A stretch of DNA of 64,000 bases from BP-464 sp963825415. GTDB lineage: Bacteria > Actinomycetota > Thermoleophilia > Solirubrobacterales > Solirubrobacteraceae. The stretch lies in assembly GCA_963825415.1 (NCBI GenBank), contig CAWGTD010000006.1, positions 930,001-994,000 of the forward strand. Reading direction: 5' to 3'. Below the pieces are notes generated by a model. It had not been told where the DNA came from. It made no database searches and worked only from the letters and a program-made list of their open reading frames with translations. Within the stretch, counting starts at the first letter, position 1, and each line of letters opens with the position of its first letter. The position numbers and the translations under genes were made by a program. Below, piece after piece: positions 7,434-17,469 of this stretch.

Positions 7434-9823
7434 CTACGCGCGCCGCGCGCGTGGCGTGCAGGTGCGGAAGTGCCGCTTGGTCACGATTCGCCGTCCGGAG
7501 CGGGTGATCGCCACGATCCTGACGTGGACGGTCCCGCGCGCCCGCCCGCGCAGGTTGATCCGCGCCGTCATGTGGCGCCGGCCCCGTTTGACCCGCACGC
7601 GCTTGCCGTCGACGTAGACGCGCGCCGAGCGCAGGCGGTGCCCGCGCTTGGGCACCGTGACGGTGATCGATCGGCGGCTGCCGCACGGGTGGAACGGCAC
7701 CGAGACCGGCGCGTCGCCGAGGCCACGCCCGCCGTAGATGACCTTGCCGTCCACGTCCTGATAGGTCTGCCACGGCGTGGTGGGGACGCGGTCGGTGCCC
7801 GGCTTGGTGAAGTCGCAGACTCCCTGCGGGAACAGGGTGGTCATCTGCGTCCACTGGCTGTCGGTGAACGTCACCGGCGCGTAGTCGCCACGGGTGAGCG
7901 GCTTGAGGTCGCAGCGCTCGACGTCGTCGGTCATCGGCATCCCGGCCTCGATCTGCGGGTCCGAGTAGGCCTGGACCGTCGCGTCGCAGAGCGCCGCCGG
8001 CTGGTCGTTGCCCGCCCCGTCGGTACAGCGGTCGGTCACCGAGTCGGGCTTGTCTTCGATGATCTTGCGGGCAAGCGGGATGTCGCGCGGATCCTTCTCG
8101 ACCGCGGCGAGCCACGTGTCCACGGCCAGGATCGAGTCGTCGACGTAGCCCGGGTCGCCCATCAGCGGCACCTGCCCGCGCCACAGGATCTGGTTGGCGT
8201 GGGTGCCGAAGTTGCGGTCGAGCCGGGCGCGCATCACGTACGTGCGGTAGACGTCGTGGAAGGCACCGGGGTCGGGGCCGCGCAGATCGATGATCGCGAC
8301 CTTGTCGAGGTTGTCGGCCTGGTCGACGGCGCCGCTGCGGTAGACGCGCTCGAGCGCCGGCCGGTCGGCGTCCAGGCGTTCGGTGACGTGGTTGTAGTCG
8401 ATGTCGAAGGTCCCGATCTTGGCGTTGAGATCGAGGAACTGCGCAGGGCTGATCTTGCCGGCGATCAGCGCCTTGAACCCGTACTGGAGGCCGACGTTGC
8501 CGACCGGGCGCCCGGCGAACCCGCGGCCGAGGGCCTTCTCGACCTCGCCCCAGGAGCCCTGCTCGCGCGGGCCGAAGACGTTGATCATGTTGTCCTGGAA
8601 CGAGCAGCGCACCCCCCGGGGTTGGTCTTCGCGTCGTAGACCTGGTCGGCCGGCACGCCCGGGCAGCTGCGCGACGGGTCGCCGCTGGAGGGGATCACCG
8701 CCGTGAACGTGATCGCATTGGCCGGGTTGGGATGGCCCTCGACCGCCGAGACCGCGTCGGGCGTCCAGATGACGCCGGGAGCCCACTGCGTCGGGTCCTC
8801 GTAGTAGCGGCGCAGCAGCTGGTAGTTGACGTACTGCATCGCCGACGACCAGGCGTCGGTGAAGCTGCACGCCGGCGTGATCCCCTGGTACAGGCCGGGG
8901 TAGGCGTTGGCCAGCTGCTGCTGGACCAGCGAGCCGCCCGAGCAGCCGCTGCCGATCGTGTAGCGCAGCTCGCCGTACTGCTCGATCGTCCGCTCCTTGG
9001 TCATGACCAACGACTCGGCCTGTGTGGCGATGTTGCAGTTGTGACCGGCGTTGTCGAGCGCGTGCGACATCGTCACGTAGCCGTGGGCGAGCGCCGTCTC
9101 GTTGAGGACGTCGGGCGCGTCGGCCTGCTGGTACTCGGTGTCGCAGCTGGCGCCGTGGAAGATGACGAGCTTGTGGGCGAAGCCTTCCTGGGGCGCCCAC
9201 GGCGCCCAGGGCTTGGCCGGGTCGTACAGCGTCGCGATGCGGTACTCGTCGCGGTCGAGCTCGCCGAGCTCCTGGCGGACGATGAACGGCACCGTCTTGC
9301 CCGTGTCGGTGGTCGTCGTGGCGACGTCCGCGGCCGGGTTGTCGGGGTCGTAGGACTGAAGCGGGCCGCCCCCGGTCGGCTTGTACATGAAGCTGTACGC
9401 CGGTGGCCGGTTGCACTGCTCGTCCAGGGCGCCGTCGAAGCACTTCCAGGGCTTGATCTGCGGGCCCGCGAGCACCGGCCCGCCGATCGGGTGGTTGCGG
9501 ATCGTCAGCCGCGCGCCGTGGCCGTTGGCGAGCGTCGCCTTGACGACGTTCGCGCCGTCGCGCATGCCGGTGATCAGACCGAGGAAGCGGCCGTCGGCGC
9601 GCACCGCGAACGCCGACGTCACGTCGCGGCCGTCGACCTGAACCTTGACCTTGCCGGCATCGGTACCCGCGGGCAGCACGACCTGTACCAGCGCGTCGCC
9701 GCCTGAGATCAGATCGGCGCGGTTCGACAGGGTGCGGACGACGACGTCGGCGGCGTTGGCCACCGCCGGGCCGAGCGCCGTCATGAGGATCGCTCCGACC
9801 GTGATTGCAACGACGCGACGCAT
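7434..9823 (-). pseudogene. Secreted DUF6351-family alpha/beta-hydrolase-like protein, one frameshift
   Basis: ATG 9823 follows GGAGGAG and starts a clear signal peptide (MRRVVAITVGAILMTALG, ending ANA). The mature protein has a beta-rich N-terminal domain, then a hydrolase-like core with IFHGASCDTEYQQ and GSGCSGGSLVQQQ, where the Ser of the GCSGGS elbow could be the nucleophile. A basic C-terminal beta domain (SARVYVDGKRVRVKRG) follows. At a run of six C on the plus strand (8612-8617) the frame is one base short; restoring it joins TNPGG to VRCSFQDNMINVFGP and gives about 796 residues. I recognise the family as DUF6351; its substrate is unknown. It is convergent with lon. Confidence 0.75.
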
Positions 9824-10045
9824 TACTGCTCCTCCCCCGGATTCATCAAGCGGCGCGGGACTGTAGCCGATACAACGAAATCTGGTACGAAGACGTTCCC
9901 GCTGGGCCCTTACGGGCGCGGAAGTCCGCACGGTGCGGGTTCGTCCGACGGCTCGGCTTGACTTGCGTTGCGCCGGTGCATTCTCATCGGCGACCGAGCT
10001 GCGATGCCGCCGATCTACGCCAGCACGCTGCACCGTCGCGACCGC
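9824..10045. other. Intergenic region upstream of the DUF6351 gene
   Basis: These 222 bases separate the start of the DUF6351 gene from the stop of ctaA on the same strand. Apart from the strong GGAGGAG ribosome site at the DUF6351 start I see no convincing promoter hexamer, repeat or RNA signature. The open frames across it lack family resemblance. Confidence 0.5.
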
Positions 10046-11047
10046 TCATGGGGCGCCCGTCGCCGCCGCGTGGCGAGGGTCCGGATGCGGCTCGGTGTCG
10101 CGCTGTTCGCGGCCGCTGCCGGCACGCTCATCGAGCGCCTGCTCGCCTAGCCGCCCGGCCGCCGCGACCGCCCAGAGCACGCTCAGCCACGTCAGCGTGG
10201 CGAGCACCACGTGCACCCAGACGATGCCCGCCGGGAGCTCGTTCTCGTACTGGACGAGGCCGACCACGCCCTGGGCGGCGAGCATCAGGCACAACACCGT
10301 GACGGCGCGTCGCACGCCCACCCCGGCGCGCGTCCGGCGCAGGTAGACCCAGAGCGCGAGCGCGGCGATCCCGAGCAGGGTCGAGAAGCGGCCGTGCCAG
10401 TGGATGACCCAGTCCAGGGTGTCGCCGCCGTGGAAGCTCAGGCGGGTCACGACCTCGTCGCCGTCGGACGCGCCGGGATGCGGGCCCGAGGCGGTGGCGA
10501 CGGTTCCCATGAACAGCACCCAGGCGGTGAGCGGCAGGAGCGCGCGCGTCCACAGAACCGCGCGGCGGCCTTCGGTCGGCCGCTCCTCGCCGGGCTCGTG
10601 GTGAGCGCGCCAAGCGAGGGTCACGGCGGCGGCGAGGATCAGCTGGCTGAGCAGGAAGTGGGCCATCACCCAGCCCGGCGCGAGGCCGTAGAGCACCGAC
10701 AGACCGCCGAGGACGACCTGAAGCGCCACCCCGACCGGCAGCAGGACGCCCAGGATCGCCAGGTCGCGCCGATATGGGGTCCTGAGGAACGCCGCGAGCG
10801 CGGCGAGGATCGCCAGGACGGCGACCACGCCGGTGACCATCCGATTGCCGAACTCGATCGCCGCGTGGCCCGAGAGCTCGGTCGTGACCAGGTGGCCGTG
10901 GCACTTCGGCCAGGTCGGGCAGCCGAGGCCAGAGCCGGTGAGGCGGACGGCCGCGCCGCTGAAGACGATCAGCGCGAGGATCGCCAGGGCGGCGGTGGCG
11001 ATGCGCGCATAGGCGCGCGGTCCGATGCGGGGCAGCCGCGCGAGCAT
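10046..11047 (-). CDS. ctaA: Heme A synthase, COX15/CtaA family
   Basis: This 333-residue protein has about eight hydrophobic helices. It carries the CtaA hallmarks LTGSGLGCPTWPKCHG (paired cysteines in the first loop), EFGNRMVTG, and a second-half His motif IHWHGRFSTLLG. It oxidises heme O to heme A for cytochrome aa3 oxidase in the cytoplasmic membrane. ATG 11047 is preceded at nine bases by TAGTAT (11062-11057), predicting a near-leaderless transcript. No other cytochrome-oxidase assembly gene is adjacent. The C-terminal 45 residues are polar and poorly conserved. Confidence 0.9.
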   Translation of the reverse strand: MLARLPRIGPRAYARIATAALAILALIVFSGAAVRLTGSGLGCPTWPKCHGHLVTTELSGHAAIEFGNRMVTGVVAVLAILAALAAFLRTPYRRDLAILGVLLPVGVALQVVLGGLSVLYGLAPGWVMAHFLLSQLILAAAVTLAWRAHHEPGEERPTEGRRAVLWTRALLPLTAWVLFMGTVATASGPHPGASDGDEVVTRLSFHGGDTLDWVIHWHGRFSTLLGIAALALWVYLRRTRAGVGVRRAVTVLCLMLAAQGVVGLVQYENELPAGIVWVHVVLATLTWLSVLWAVAAAGRLGEQALDERAGSGREQRDTEPHPDPRHAAATGAP

Positions 11048-11160
11048 GGCCCGGAAATACTAGGCCCGGCCGGTCGAGGGATCGCCGCTCCGAAGGGCGA
11101 TCCGCGCAAGCGGACAGTCGGCGCAAGTCTCGCGGACACCGTGCGTTCGAGCCGAAGCAG

Positions 11161-12868
11161 GTGTCCGCACTGCATGTGTCCCGACGCGCCCTCAGGCAGC
11201 TCGCCGCCGCTGCCCTCGCGACCGGTGCCCTGCTCGGGGCGGCTGGTCCGGCGGGTGCCGTGCCGACGTACACGCAGTACCTGTGCCAAGGGCCTGACGG
11301 AGGACCGGCGCCGGCGGATGGGTTTCTCGGCGTGGCACGTCTGGGCCGGCGACGGTCAACGACGACTGCGCGAGCCACCGGGCCCATCTCGGCGACGGTT
11401 CCGATCGTCGTCGCAGCAGCAGACCTACGCCGACCAGATCTATTACGCGCCAGCCGACACCCGAATCGCGCATGTGACGCCTGAGCAGGCGCAGCTTCGG
11501 CGTAAAGAGCGACGGCAACGTGTCGTACGCGCTGCTCGGCGCCGGAGACAGCTGCCACCCGGCGGACAGCTGCGACGGGATCGCACGGCGAGTACGACAA
11601 GGACTGGCCGACCGCCGCCTCCCGCCCTTCGTCGCTGGATTTCCAGATCACCTGCCCCGACACGGGGTGCCAGGCGGCGACCGGTTTCACCAGCGCCTCC
11701 ATCCAGCTCTACTGGCTCCGAATCGACCTCGCGCGACCTCGCGCCGCCGGAGCTGACTGCGCCACCTTCGACCGGGTTGTTCAGTACCGGCCGCGCGCTT
11801 CGCGGGCAGGAGCCGGTGGCTTTCACGGCCACGGACAGGGGCGGTGGTGTCTTCACTGCGGCGCTCGTCGTCGATGACGTCGAGCGGGATCGGTGGGTCG
11901 TGGACGAGAACGACGGGGCGTGCTTGCAGCCGTTCGTGAAGCGGGTGCCGTGCAAGCTGACGGCGACCTCGTCGCACGCGTTCGACACGACCGGCCTCTC
12001 CGACGGGGCGCACGAAGTGGAGCTCTTCGTCTACGACGCGACGGAGGTCAACAAGGCGACTTTCGGGCCGGTCGACGTGGTGGTCGACAACACCTCGCCG
12101 CCGCCGGGTGGAGGTGGCGGCGCCGGATCGGGCGGTGGCGGTGGCGCCGCCCAGGAGCCGCCCGCCGACACCGGCGACCCGGTCGACGCGCCGCAGGCGG
12201 CGGCTTCGGGCGCCGGGCCGGGGCCGCTCGCGCTCCCCGCCGCGGCTCGCATCGTTCCCTCCGCCGATCTCGGCGATGGGCTGATCACCACAGGGTTCGG
12301 CAAGCCGGTGCGCATCAGCGGCGTGCTGCTCGACGACCTGCGGCGGCCGATCGCCCACGCGACGCTCCAGGTCTTCGCTGCCACCGACGAGCCGGGATCG
12401 CGGCCGGAGCCGATCGGCACCGCGACGACGACCGAGTCGGGGACGTTCTCCTACACGGTCGGCCCCGGGCCGAGCCGCACGATCACGGTCGACTACCGCC
12501 CGCTCGGCGCGACGAGCAAGCCGATCGCCTCGCTCGCTGCCCACGTCGTCGTGCGCGCCGCGCTGAAGCTCGGCACGAGCCATCACCGCCTGCGCAACGG
12601 GCACACGCTCACGCTCACGGCGCACGTCAAGGGCGCCGGGCGCCACAAGCGCAACGCGAAGGTCGCCTTCCAGGTCCTCATCGGCCGGACGTGGCGGACG
12701 TTCGCCCGGTCCGACGCCGACGCGCACGGCACCGCACGCGCCCGCCACCGGTTCCGCGTGACCTTCACCACGGTTCGCTACCGGTTCCGCGCACTGACGC
12801 TCGCCGCCCGCGGCTTCCCGTACACGGCCGGGCACTCGAAGGTCGTCACGGTGCTCGTTCGGCCGTAG
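11161..12868 (+). pseudogene. Secreted Ig-like/surface protein, multiply frameshifted
   Basis: GTG 11161 opens a signal peptide (RRALRQLAAAALATGALLGAAG, mature from about VPTYTQYLC). After residue 55 the protein-like signal jumps between frames at least five times before 11760: VNDDCASH, QQQTYADQIYYAP, SYALLGAGDSCHPAD and LDFQITCPDTGCQAATGF each lie in a different frame from the previous piece. From about 11730 the frame is stable: an Ig-like module, a Gly-rich linker (about 12100-12170), then carboxypeptidase-regulatory-like and beta-sandwich modules to the end. The role is probably an extracellular or wall-associated protein. With five shifts in 400 bases real decay is possible. Confidence 0.65.
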
Positions 12869-12899
12869 GCGGCGGGCCTGGCGGGTAGCGTCTCGCGCC

Positions 12900-14199
12900 A
12901 CGTCCGAGCCGCCCCTCACCCAGCTCTCGCCGCTCGCGACGCTGCTGCGCTCGCGCGCCTCGCCGGTGGCCGCCGCGCGCGTCGGCGCCGCCGGGCTCGC
13001 CGCCGTGATCGTTCTCCTGACGTCGGCGACCATGAGCCCCTCGGGGCGCGGTGAGTTCGCCGCGCTGCAGGCCGCCGCGCTGCTGCTGGCCGCCGGGGGT
13101 GGGCTGTCGCTGGCCCTCGGGATCTCGGTCGTCGTCGGCAAGGACGAGCACGCCGCGCCACGCGCCGCCGCGGTCGGGCTGCTGTCGTCGCTGCTGCTCG
13201 CCGCGATCCTCACGCCGGTCGCCGCGGCCCTGGCCGGACCCGCTCGGCATCGACCAGTCGACAGCGGTCGCCGCCGCCCTCGTCGGCGCCACGATCGCCG
13301 GCTACGGCTCTCTGCAGGGACTGTCGATCGGCCTCGACCGCATGCACCGCTACGCCGGCGCCGAGGTCGCGCGCTCGGTCACCTCGCTCACCGCGATCGC
13401 GGTCGCGCTGGTGGCAGGAACGCGAAATCCGGCGACCCTCGTCGCGGTCTGGGTCGCCGGACCGATCGCAGGAGCGCTGGTCCTGCTCGGGCTGGCCCGC
13501 CGGCGCGCCGACCACCCACCGCACGCGGTCCCATGGACCACGACCGCGCGCCACGCACTGCGCCGCTCGCTGCGCGCCCACCCCACCAACCTCGTGGGCT
13601 TCGCCGTCGCACGCCTGGACATCGTCCTGCTCGCCGCCGTCTCGACCCGCCCGCAGGTCGCCTACTACTCGCTCGCGGTGGTCTTCGCGGAGGCCGCCTG
13701 GCTGCTGCCGTCGGCGCTGGCCACCGTGGCGCTGTCGGACTACGTCCGCCTGCCCGCAGCGCAGGCGTTGCAGGCGGCGCGCGCCGCGGTCGCCCGCACG
13801 GTCGCGGCCTCCGCCGTCACCGGCGTGCTCGCGGGCCTGACCGGCGTCGTCAGCATCCTCGTCTTCCTGCCCGACGCCTACCACTCGTCGTTCGCGCCGC
13901 TGTGGATCGTCATCGCCGGCACGGTCCCCTACAGCATCGGCCACGTCGCCTCGCCGTTCCTCGTCACCGCGGTCGACCGGCCCGGGATCGCGACCGCGAT
14001 CGCCGCCGCCACCCTCGTCGTCGACCTCGCGCTCGTCGCGATCCTCGGCGGCCCGCACGGCGCCGTCGGCGCGGCGATCGCGTCGACCGCCGCCTACGGG
14101 CTCAACGCCGCGCTGAACGCGGCCGCGCTCAGCAGAGCCGGTGTCGGAACCTCCGGTCAGACCGAGCGTGGCCAGGGCCAAGCCGGGCGCCGCACGTGA
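12900..14199 (+). pseudogene. Oligosaccharide flippase-like membrane protein, one frameshift and lost start codon
   Basis: After correcting one extra C at 13239-13241 the product is about 432 residues of alternating hydrophobic helices typical of the MVF/Wzx polysaccharide flippase superfamily (for example GLAAVIVLLTSATMSPSGRGEF near the N-terminus). The upstream block TAGCGT-CTCGCGCC-ACG matches TAGCCT-CTCGCGCC-ATG before the cupin gene at 16942, so the real start is probably position 12900 where ATG has become ACG. The first ordinary in-frame start is GTG 12966, inside helix 1. It would move lipid-linked glycan across the membrane. It lies next to the rhamnose and ABC-export genes. Confidence 0.7.
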
Positions 14200-14296
14200 C
14201 CGCAGTCGTAGCCGGAGGCCACGGCGAGGACACGGGTTGTGATCCGGCGATGGTCATGGCCGCGCTCGGGCGATCGGAGGGTTCGAGGCCGGCTCT

Positions 14297-14842
14297 CTAC
14301 GCGGGCAGGTCTTCGGGCGCCAGCTGGCTGAGCCGCGGCGCGTCGCGATCGCGGTCGTTGGCCTTCAGCTCGAGATCGGCGGGCCACTCGATTCCCACCT
14401 CCGGGTCGAGATAGGTGATCCCGAGCTGGCGATCGGCGTCGTAGTAGTCGTCCTGGAGGTAGACGACGTCGGCGACCTCCGACAGCACGCAGAAACCGTG
14501 GGCGAAGCCGGCCGGCACGTAGAGCTGGCGGTGATCGACGTCGTCGAGCGTGACCGCCTCCCAGCGGCCGAACGTCGGCGACGAGCGCCGGACGTCGACG
14601 ACCGCGTCGAGGATCGCCCCGCGCGCGCAGCGGACGTGCTTGGCGAGCCCCGGCTGGAAGTGCATCCCGCGCAGCACGCCGCGTGGCGAGCGCGAGTGGT
14701 TGTGCTGGACGAAGTCGACGTCGAGGCCGTGCTCGGCGAGCGTCTCGCGCCGGAAGGTCTCGACGAAGAACCCGCGCTCGTCGCCGTGTACATCGGGCTC
14801 GAGCAGCACGGGGCCGTCGAGCTGGGTCTCGAGCCGCCGCAT
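14297..14842 (-). CDS. rfbC: dTDP-4-dehydrorhamnose 3,5-epimerase
   Basis: At 181 residues this is the usual RmlC length. It shows the RmlC cupin pattern: DERGFFVETFR, HNHSRSPRGVLRGMHFQ with catalytic His61, GAILDAVVDVRRSSPTFG, and VPAGFAHGFCVLSEVADVVYLQDDYY with the active-site Tyr pair at 133-134. It makes dTDP-4-keto-L-rhamnose from its 6-deoxy-glucose precursor. RmlA, RmlB and RmlD are not in this window. ATG 14842 is only 20 bases from the start of the divergent wzt, and the two share one -10 box. The 97-bp gap to the flippase holds nothing recognisable. Confidence 0.92.
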   Translation of the reverse strand: MRRLETQLDGPVLLEPDVHGDERGFFVETFRRETLAEHGLDVDFVQHNHSRSPRGVLRGMHFQPGLAKHVRCARGAILDAVVDVRRSSPTFGRWEAVTLDDVDHRQLYVPAGFAHGFCVLSEVADVVYLQDDYYDADRQLGITYLDPEVGIEWPADLELKANDRDRDAPRLSQLAPEDLPA

Positions 14843-14850
14843 CGCGCAGA

Positions 14851-14857
14851 TACCCTA
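14851..14857. promoter_or_regulatory. Shared bidirectional -10 box, rfbC / wzt
   Basis: TACCCTA reads as TACCCT on plus (6 bases before the wzt GTG) and as TAGGGT on minus (9 bases before the rfbC ATG). Both transcripts would begin within a few bases of, or at, their start codons. Confidence 0.55.
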
Positions 14858-14862
14858 GACAC

Positions 14863-16083
14863 GTGCCGAGCACGGCCCTTCCCGCCGTCGCGGTCGACGG
14901 CGTCTCGAAGACGTTCCGCCTGCCGCACGAGCGGGTCCACACCCTCAAGGAGCGCGCGCTGCACCCGCTCCGGCGCTCGACGCACGAGGTGCTCCACGCG
15001 CTGAAGGGCGTGTCGGTGGCAGTCGAGGAGGGCGAGTTCTTCGGAATCGTCGGTCGCAACGGGTCCGGCAAGTCGACGCTCCTGAAATGCCTGGCCGGCA
15101 TCTATGCCGTCGACTCGGGCCGGATCTACGTCAACGGACGGATGTCGACGTTCATCGAGCTCGGCGTCGGCTTCAACAGCGACCTGCCGGCCCGCGACAA
15201 CGTGATGATCAACGCGACGATGCTCGGCCTCTCGCCGCGCGAGGCCCGCCGGCGCTACGACGCGGTGATCGACTTCGCCGAGCTGCGCGAGTTCGAGGAC
15301 CTCAAGCTGAAGAACTACTCCAGCGGCATGGAGGTCCGGCTCGCCTTCAGCGTGATGATGCAGGTCGACGCCGAGGTGCTGCTGATCGACGAGGTGCTCG
15401 CCGTCGGCGACGCGAGCTTCCAGCAGAAGTGCTTCGACGAGTTCGCGCGGATCCGCCGCGAGGGCCGCACGCTGCTGCTGGTCACCCACGACATGGGCAA
15501 CGTCCAGCGCTTCTGCGACCGGGCGATGCTGCTCGAGCGCGGCGAGGTGGTCGAGCTCGGCGATCCCGGGCGGGTGGCCAACCGCTACCTGGAGATCAAC
15601 TTCGGCCGCGGCGAGCGGCGGGCCGGTGCCGACGAGGGCACGCGCTACGGCGACGGGCGCGCCGAGATCGAGGAGGCCTGGTTCGAGGAGGCCGACGGCG
15701 AGCGCGCCGCGACCCTGCAGACCGGCTCGCGCGCCACGTTCTGCTTCCGCGCGCGGTTCACCGAGGACGTCGTCGACCCGCTGTTCGGCGTGGTGCTTGC
15801 CGACGATCGCGGCACCGCGGTTTTCGAGGCCTCCAACGTCCTGCACGGTCCCTCGGGGCGCTTCGCCGCCGGCGACGAGGCGACGGTGCGGATCGGGTTC
15901 GAGTGCGTGTTGTCGAGCGGGCGCTACGAGGCCACGCCCGCCGTCGCGCACGGCGGCAGCGGCGTGGCGTGGATCGACCGCCGCGAGCGGTTCGCCTCCG
16001 TGGTCGTGACCGGCGCGCGGTCGACCGACGCGGTGCTCGACGTCCCCTTCGAGCTGGAGGTGCTCTCGCGTGAGCGCCGCTGA
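14863..16083 (+). CDS. wzt: Polysaccharide ABC exporter ATP-binding subunit with Wzt-type C-terminal domain
   Basis: This 406-residue protein starts at GTG 14863. The nucleotide-binding domain (1 to about 245) has Walker A GRNGSGKST near 64, the signature YSSGMEVRL near 151, Walker B VLLIDEVLAVGD near 170, and the switch His in LLVTHDMGN. Residues about 265-405 form a separate beta-rich module (YGDGRAEIEEAWF to ELEVLSRERR) that matches the position and style of the Wzt C-terminal glycan-binding domain. It would power export of a lipid-linked O-antigen-like or wall glycan. It overlaps the permease gene by 14 bases, indicating translational coupling. Confidence 0.9.
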   Translation: MPSTALPAVAVDGVSKTFRLPHERVHTLKERALHPLRRSTHEVLHALKGVSVAVEEGEFFGIVGRNGSGKSTLLKCLAGIYAVDSGRIYVNGRMSTFIELGVGFNSDLPARDNVMINATMLGLSPREARRRYDAVIDFAELREFEDLKLKNYSSGMEVRLAFSVMMQVDAEVLLIDEVLAVGDASFQQKCFDEFARIRREGRTLLLVTHDMGNVQRFCDRAMLLERGEVVELGDPGRVANRYLEINFGRGERRAGADEGTRYGDGRAEIEEAWFEEADGERAATLQTGSRATFCFRARFTEDVVDPLFGVVLADDRGTAVFEASNVLHGPSGRFAAGDEATVRIGFECVLSSGRYEATPAVAHGGSGVAWIDRRERFASVVVTGARSTDAVLDVPFELEVLSRERR

Positions 16084-16930
16084 CCCCGCCCTCGGCCGCC
16101 AGATCAAGGGCCCCAGCGCGGTCGGAAGCGACCCCGGCCGCTTCTGGCACCTCACGCGTGCCCTGGCGGTGACCGAGTTCAAGCTGCGCTTCTTCGGCTC
16201 CGCGCTGGGCTACGCGTGGCAGGTCATGCGGCCGCTGCTGCTCTTCGGCGTGCTCTACGTGCTCTTCACGCAGATCATCCCGTTCGGCAACGAGGACGTC
16301 CCGCTCTACGGCGTCGCCCTGCTGCTCGGCCTCGTGCTCTACACGTTCTTCAGCGAGGCGACCGGCGGCGCGGTCAGCTCGGTCACCGACCGCGAGAACC
16401 TCGTGCGCAAGATCGAGTTCCCGCGGCTGGCGCTGCCGCTGTCGGTCGTCCTGACCGCGCTCTTCAACCTCGGGCTGAATCTCTGCGTCGTCGTCGTGTT
16501 CCTGCTCGCCTCCGGCGGCGAGATCCGCGCGTCGTGGCTGGAGCTGATCCCGCTCGCCGCGCTCCTGGCGCTGTTCTCCTGCGGGCTGGCGATGCTGCTC
16601 AGCGCGCTCTACGTCCGCGCTCGCGACATCAAGCCGATCTGGGACGTCGTGCTGCAGATCCTCTTCTACGGCTCGCCGATCTTCTACGCGATCGAGACCG
16701 TCAGGAACAGCGACCACGCCTGGCTGGCGAAGCTGCTGATGGTCAACCCCTTCACGGCGATCCTCCAGCAGGCGCGCCACGCCGTGGTATCGCCGCGCTA
16801 CGAGACGGCCGCGTCGGCGGCCGGCGGCACGTGGCGGCTGCTGGCGCCGCTGGCGATCATCGGGCTCGCGCTGGTGATCGGCTACGCGGTGTTCCGCCGC
16901 GCCGCGCCGCGGCTCGCCGAGGACCTCTAG
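16070..16930 (+). CDS. wzm: Polysaccharide ABC exporter permease (ABC-2 type)
   Basis: This 286-residue integral membrane protein begins at GTG 16070 inside the 3' end of wzt. It has six hydrophobic segments and family motifs such as TRALAVTEFKLRFFGSALGYAWQVMRPLL near the N-terminus, and the conserved DRENLVRKIEFPRLALPLS coupling-helix region. Such permeases translocate undecaprenyl-linked polysaccharide from the cytoplasm. With the preceding ATPase it forms the first of two complete export pairs in the window. Its stop codon TAG is also the first part of the TAGCCT box before the cupin gene. Confidence 0.9.
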   Translation: MSAADPALGRQIKGPSAVGSDPGRFWHLTRALAVTEFKLRFFGSALGYAWQVMRPLLLFGVLYVLFTQIIPFGNEDVPLYGVALLLGLVLYTFFSEATGGAVSSVTDRENLVRKIEFPRLALPLSVVLTALFNLGLNLCVVVVFLLASGGEIRASWLELIPLAALLALFSCGLAMLLSALYVRARDIKPIWDVVLQILFYGSPIFYAIETVRNSDHAWLAKLLMVNPFTAILQQARHAVVSPRYETAASAAGGTWRLLAPLAIIGLALVIGYAVFRRAAPRLAEDL

Positions 16931-16941
16931 CCTCTCGCGCC

Positions 16942-17469
16942 ATGCACGAGGCGCGCATCGAAGACACCGAACACGGCCGCGTGGCCGCCGACGACGGCTG
17001 GTTCGTCATGAACCTCGCCGAGATGGCCTGGGCAACGGTTCCGGGCGGCGGGATCTGGAACGTCTTCGAGTCGCCCGGGTCGCGGTCGGAGAAGCTCGGG
17101 GCCGGCGTGCACATCCTCTATCCGGGCGACGCGCCCGGCTTCTACCACCGCGAGAGCGAGCAGGAGGGCTTCCTGGTGCTGTCGGGGGAGTGCATCGCGA
17201 TCGTCGAGGGCGAGGAGCGGCGGATGGGCCCGTGGGACTACCTGCACAGCCCGCCCGGCACCGCCCACATCACGATCGGCGCCGGGGACGGGCCGTGCGC
17301 TCTCTTCATGGTCGGCACGCGGTCGCCCGACGCGACGACCGAGTACCTGGCCGACCCGGTGGCGGCCAAGCACGGAGCGGCGGTCGCCGAACCGACCGAC
17401 TCGCCCCGCGAGGCCTATGCCGATCGCCCGCCGATCGTGCCCGCGCGCTCGCCCTGGCCGCTTTCCTAG
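16942..17469 (+). CDS. Cupin-domain protein
   Basis: At 175 residues this contains a single cupin_2 barrel: YHRESEQEGFLVLSGECIAIVEGEERRMGPWDYLHSPPGTAHITIG supplies the two cupin motifs, with His, Glu and the terminal His as likely metal ligands. Family members bind small molecules or isomerise and oxidise sugars; no exact role can be given. TAGCCT (16928-16933) ends eight bases before ATG 16942, predicting its own near-leaderless transcript from within the wzm stop. Its own stop shares CTAG (17466-17469) with the convergent glycosyltransferase. Confidence 0.8.
   Translation: MHEARIEDTEHGRVAADDGWFVMNLAEMAWATVPGGGIWNVFESPGSRSEKLGAGVHILYPGDAPGFYHRESEQEGFLVLSGECIAIVEGEERRMGPWDYLHSPPGTAHITIGAGDGPCALFMVGTRSPDATTEYLADPVAAKHGAAVAEPTDSPREAYADRPPIVPARSPWPLS

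Noticed and set aside
9824..10045. Possible small gene upstream of the DUF6351 gene
   Set aside because: Open frames exist on both strands but have no start context, no family pattern and no conserved composition. I count it as intergenic.
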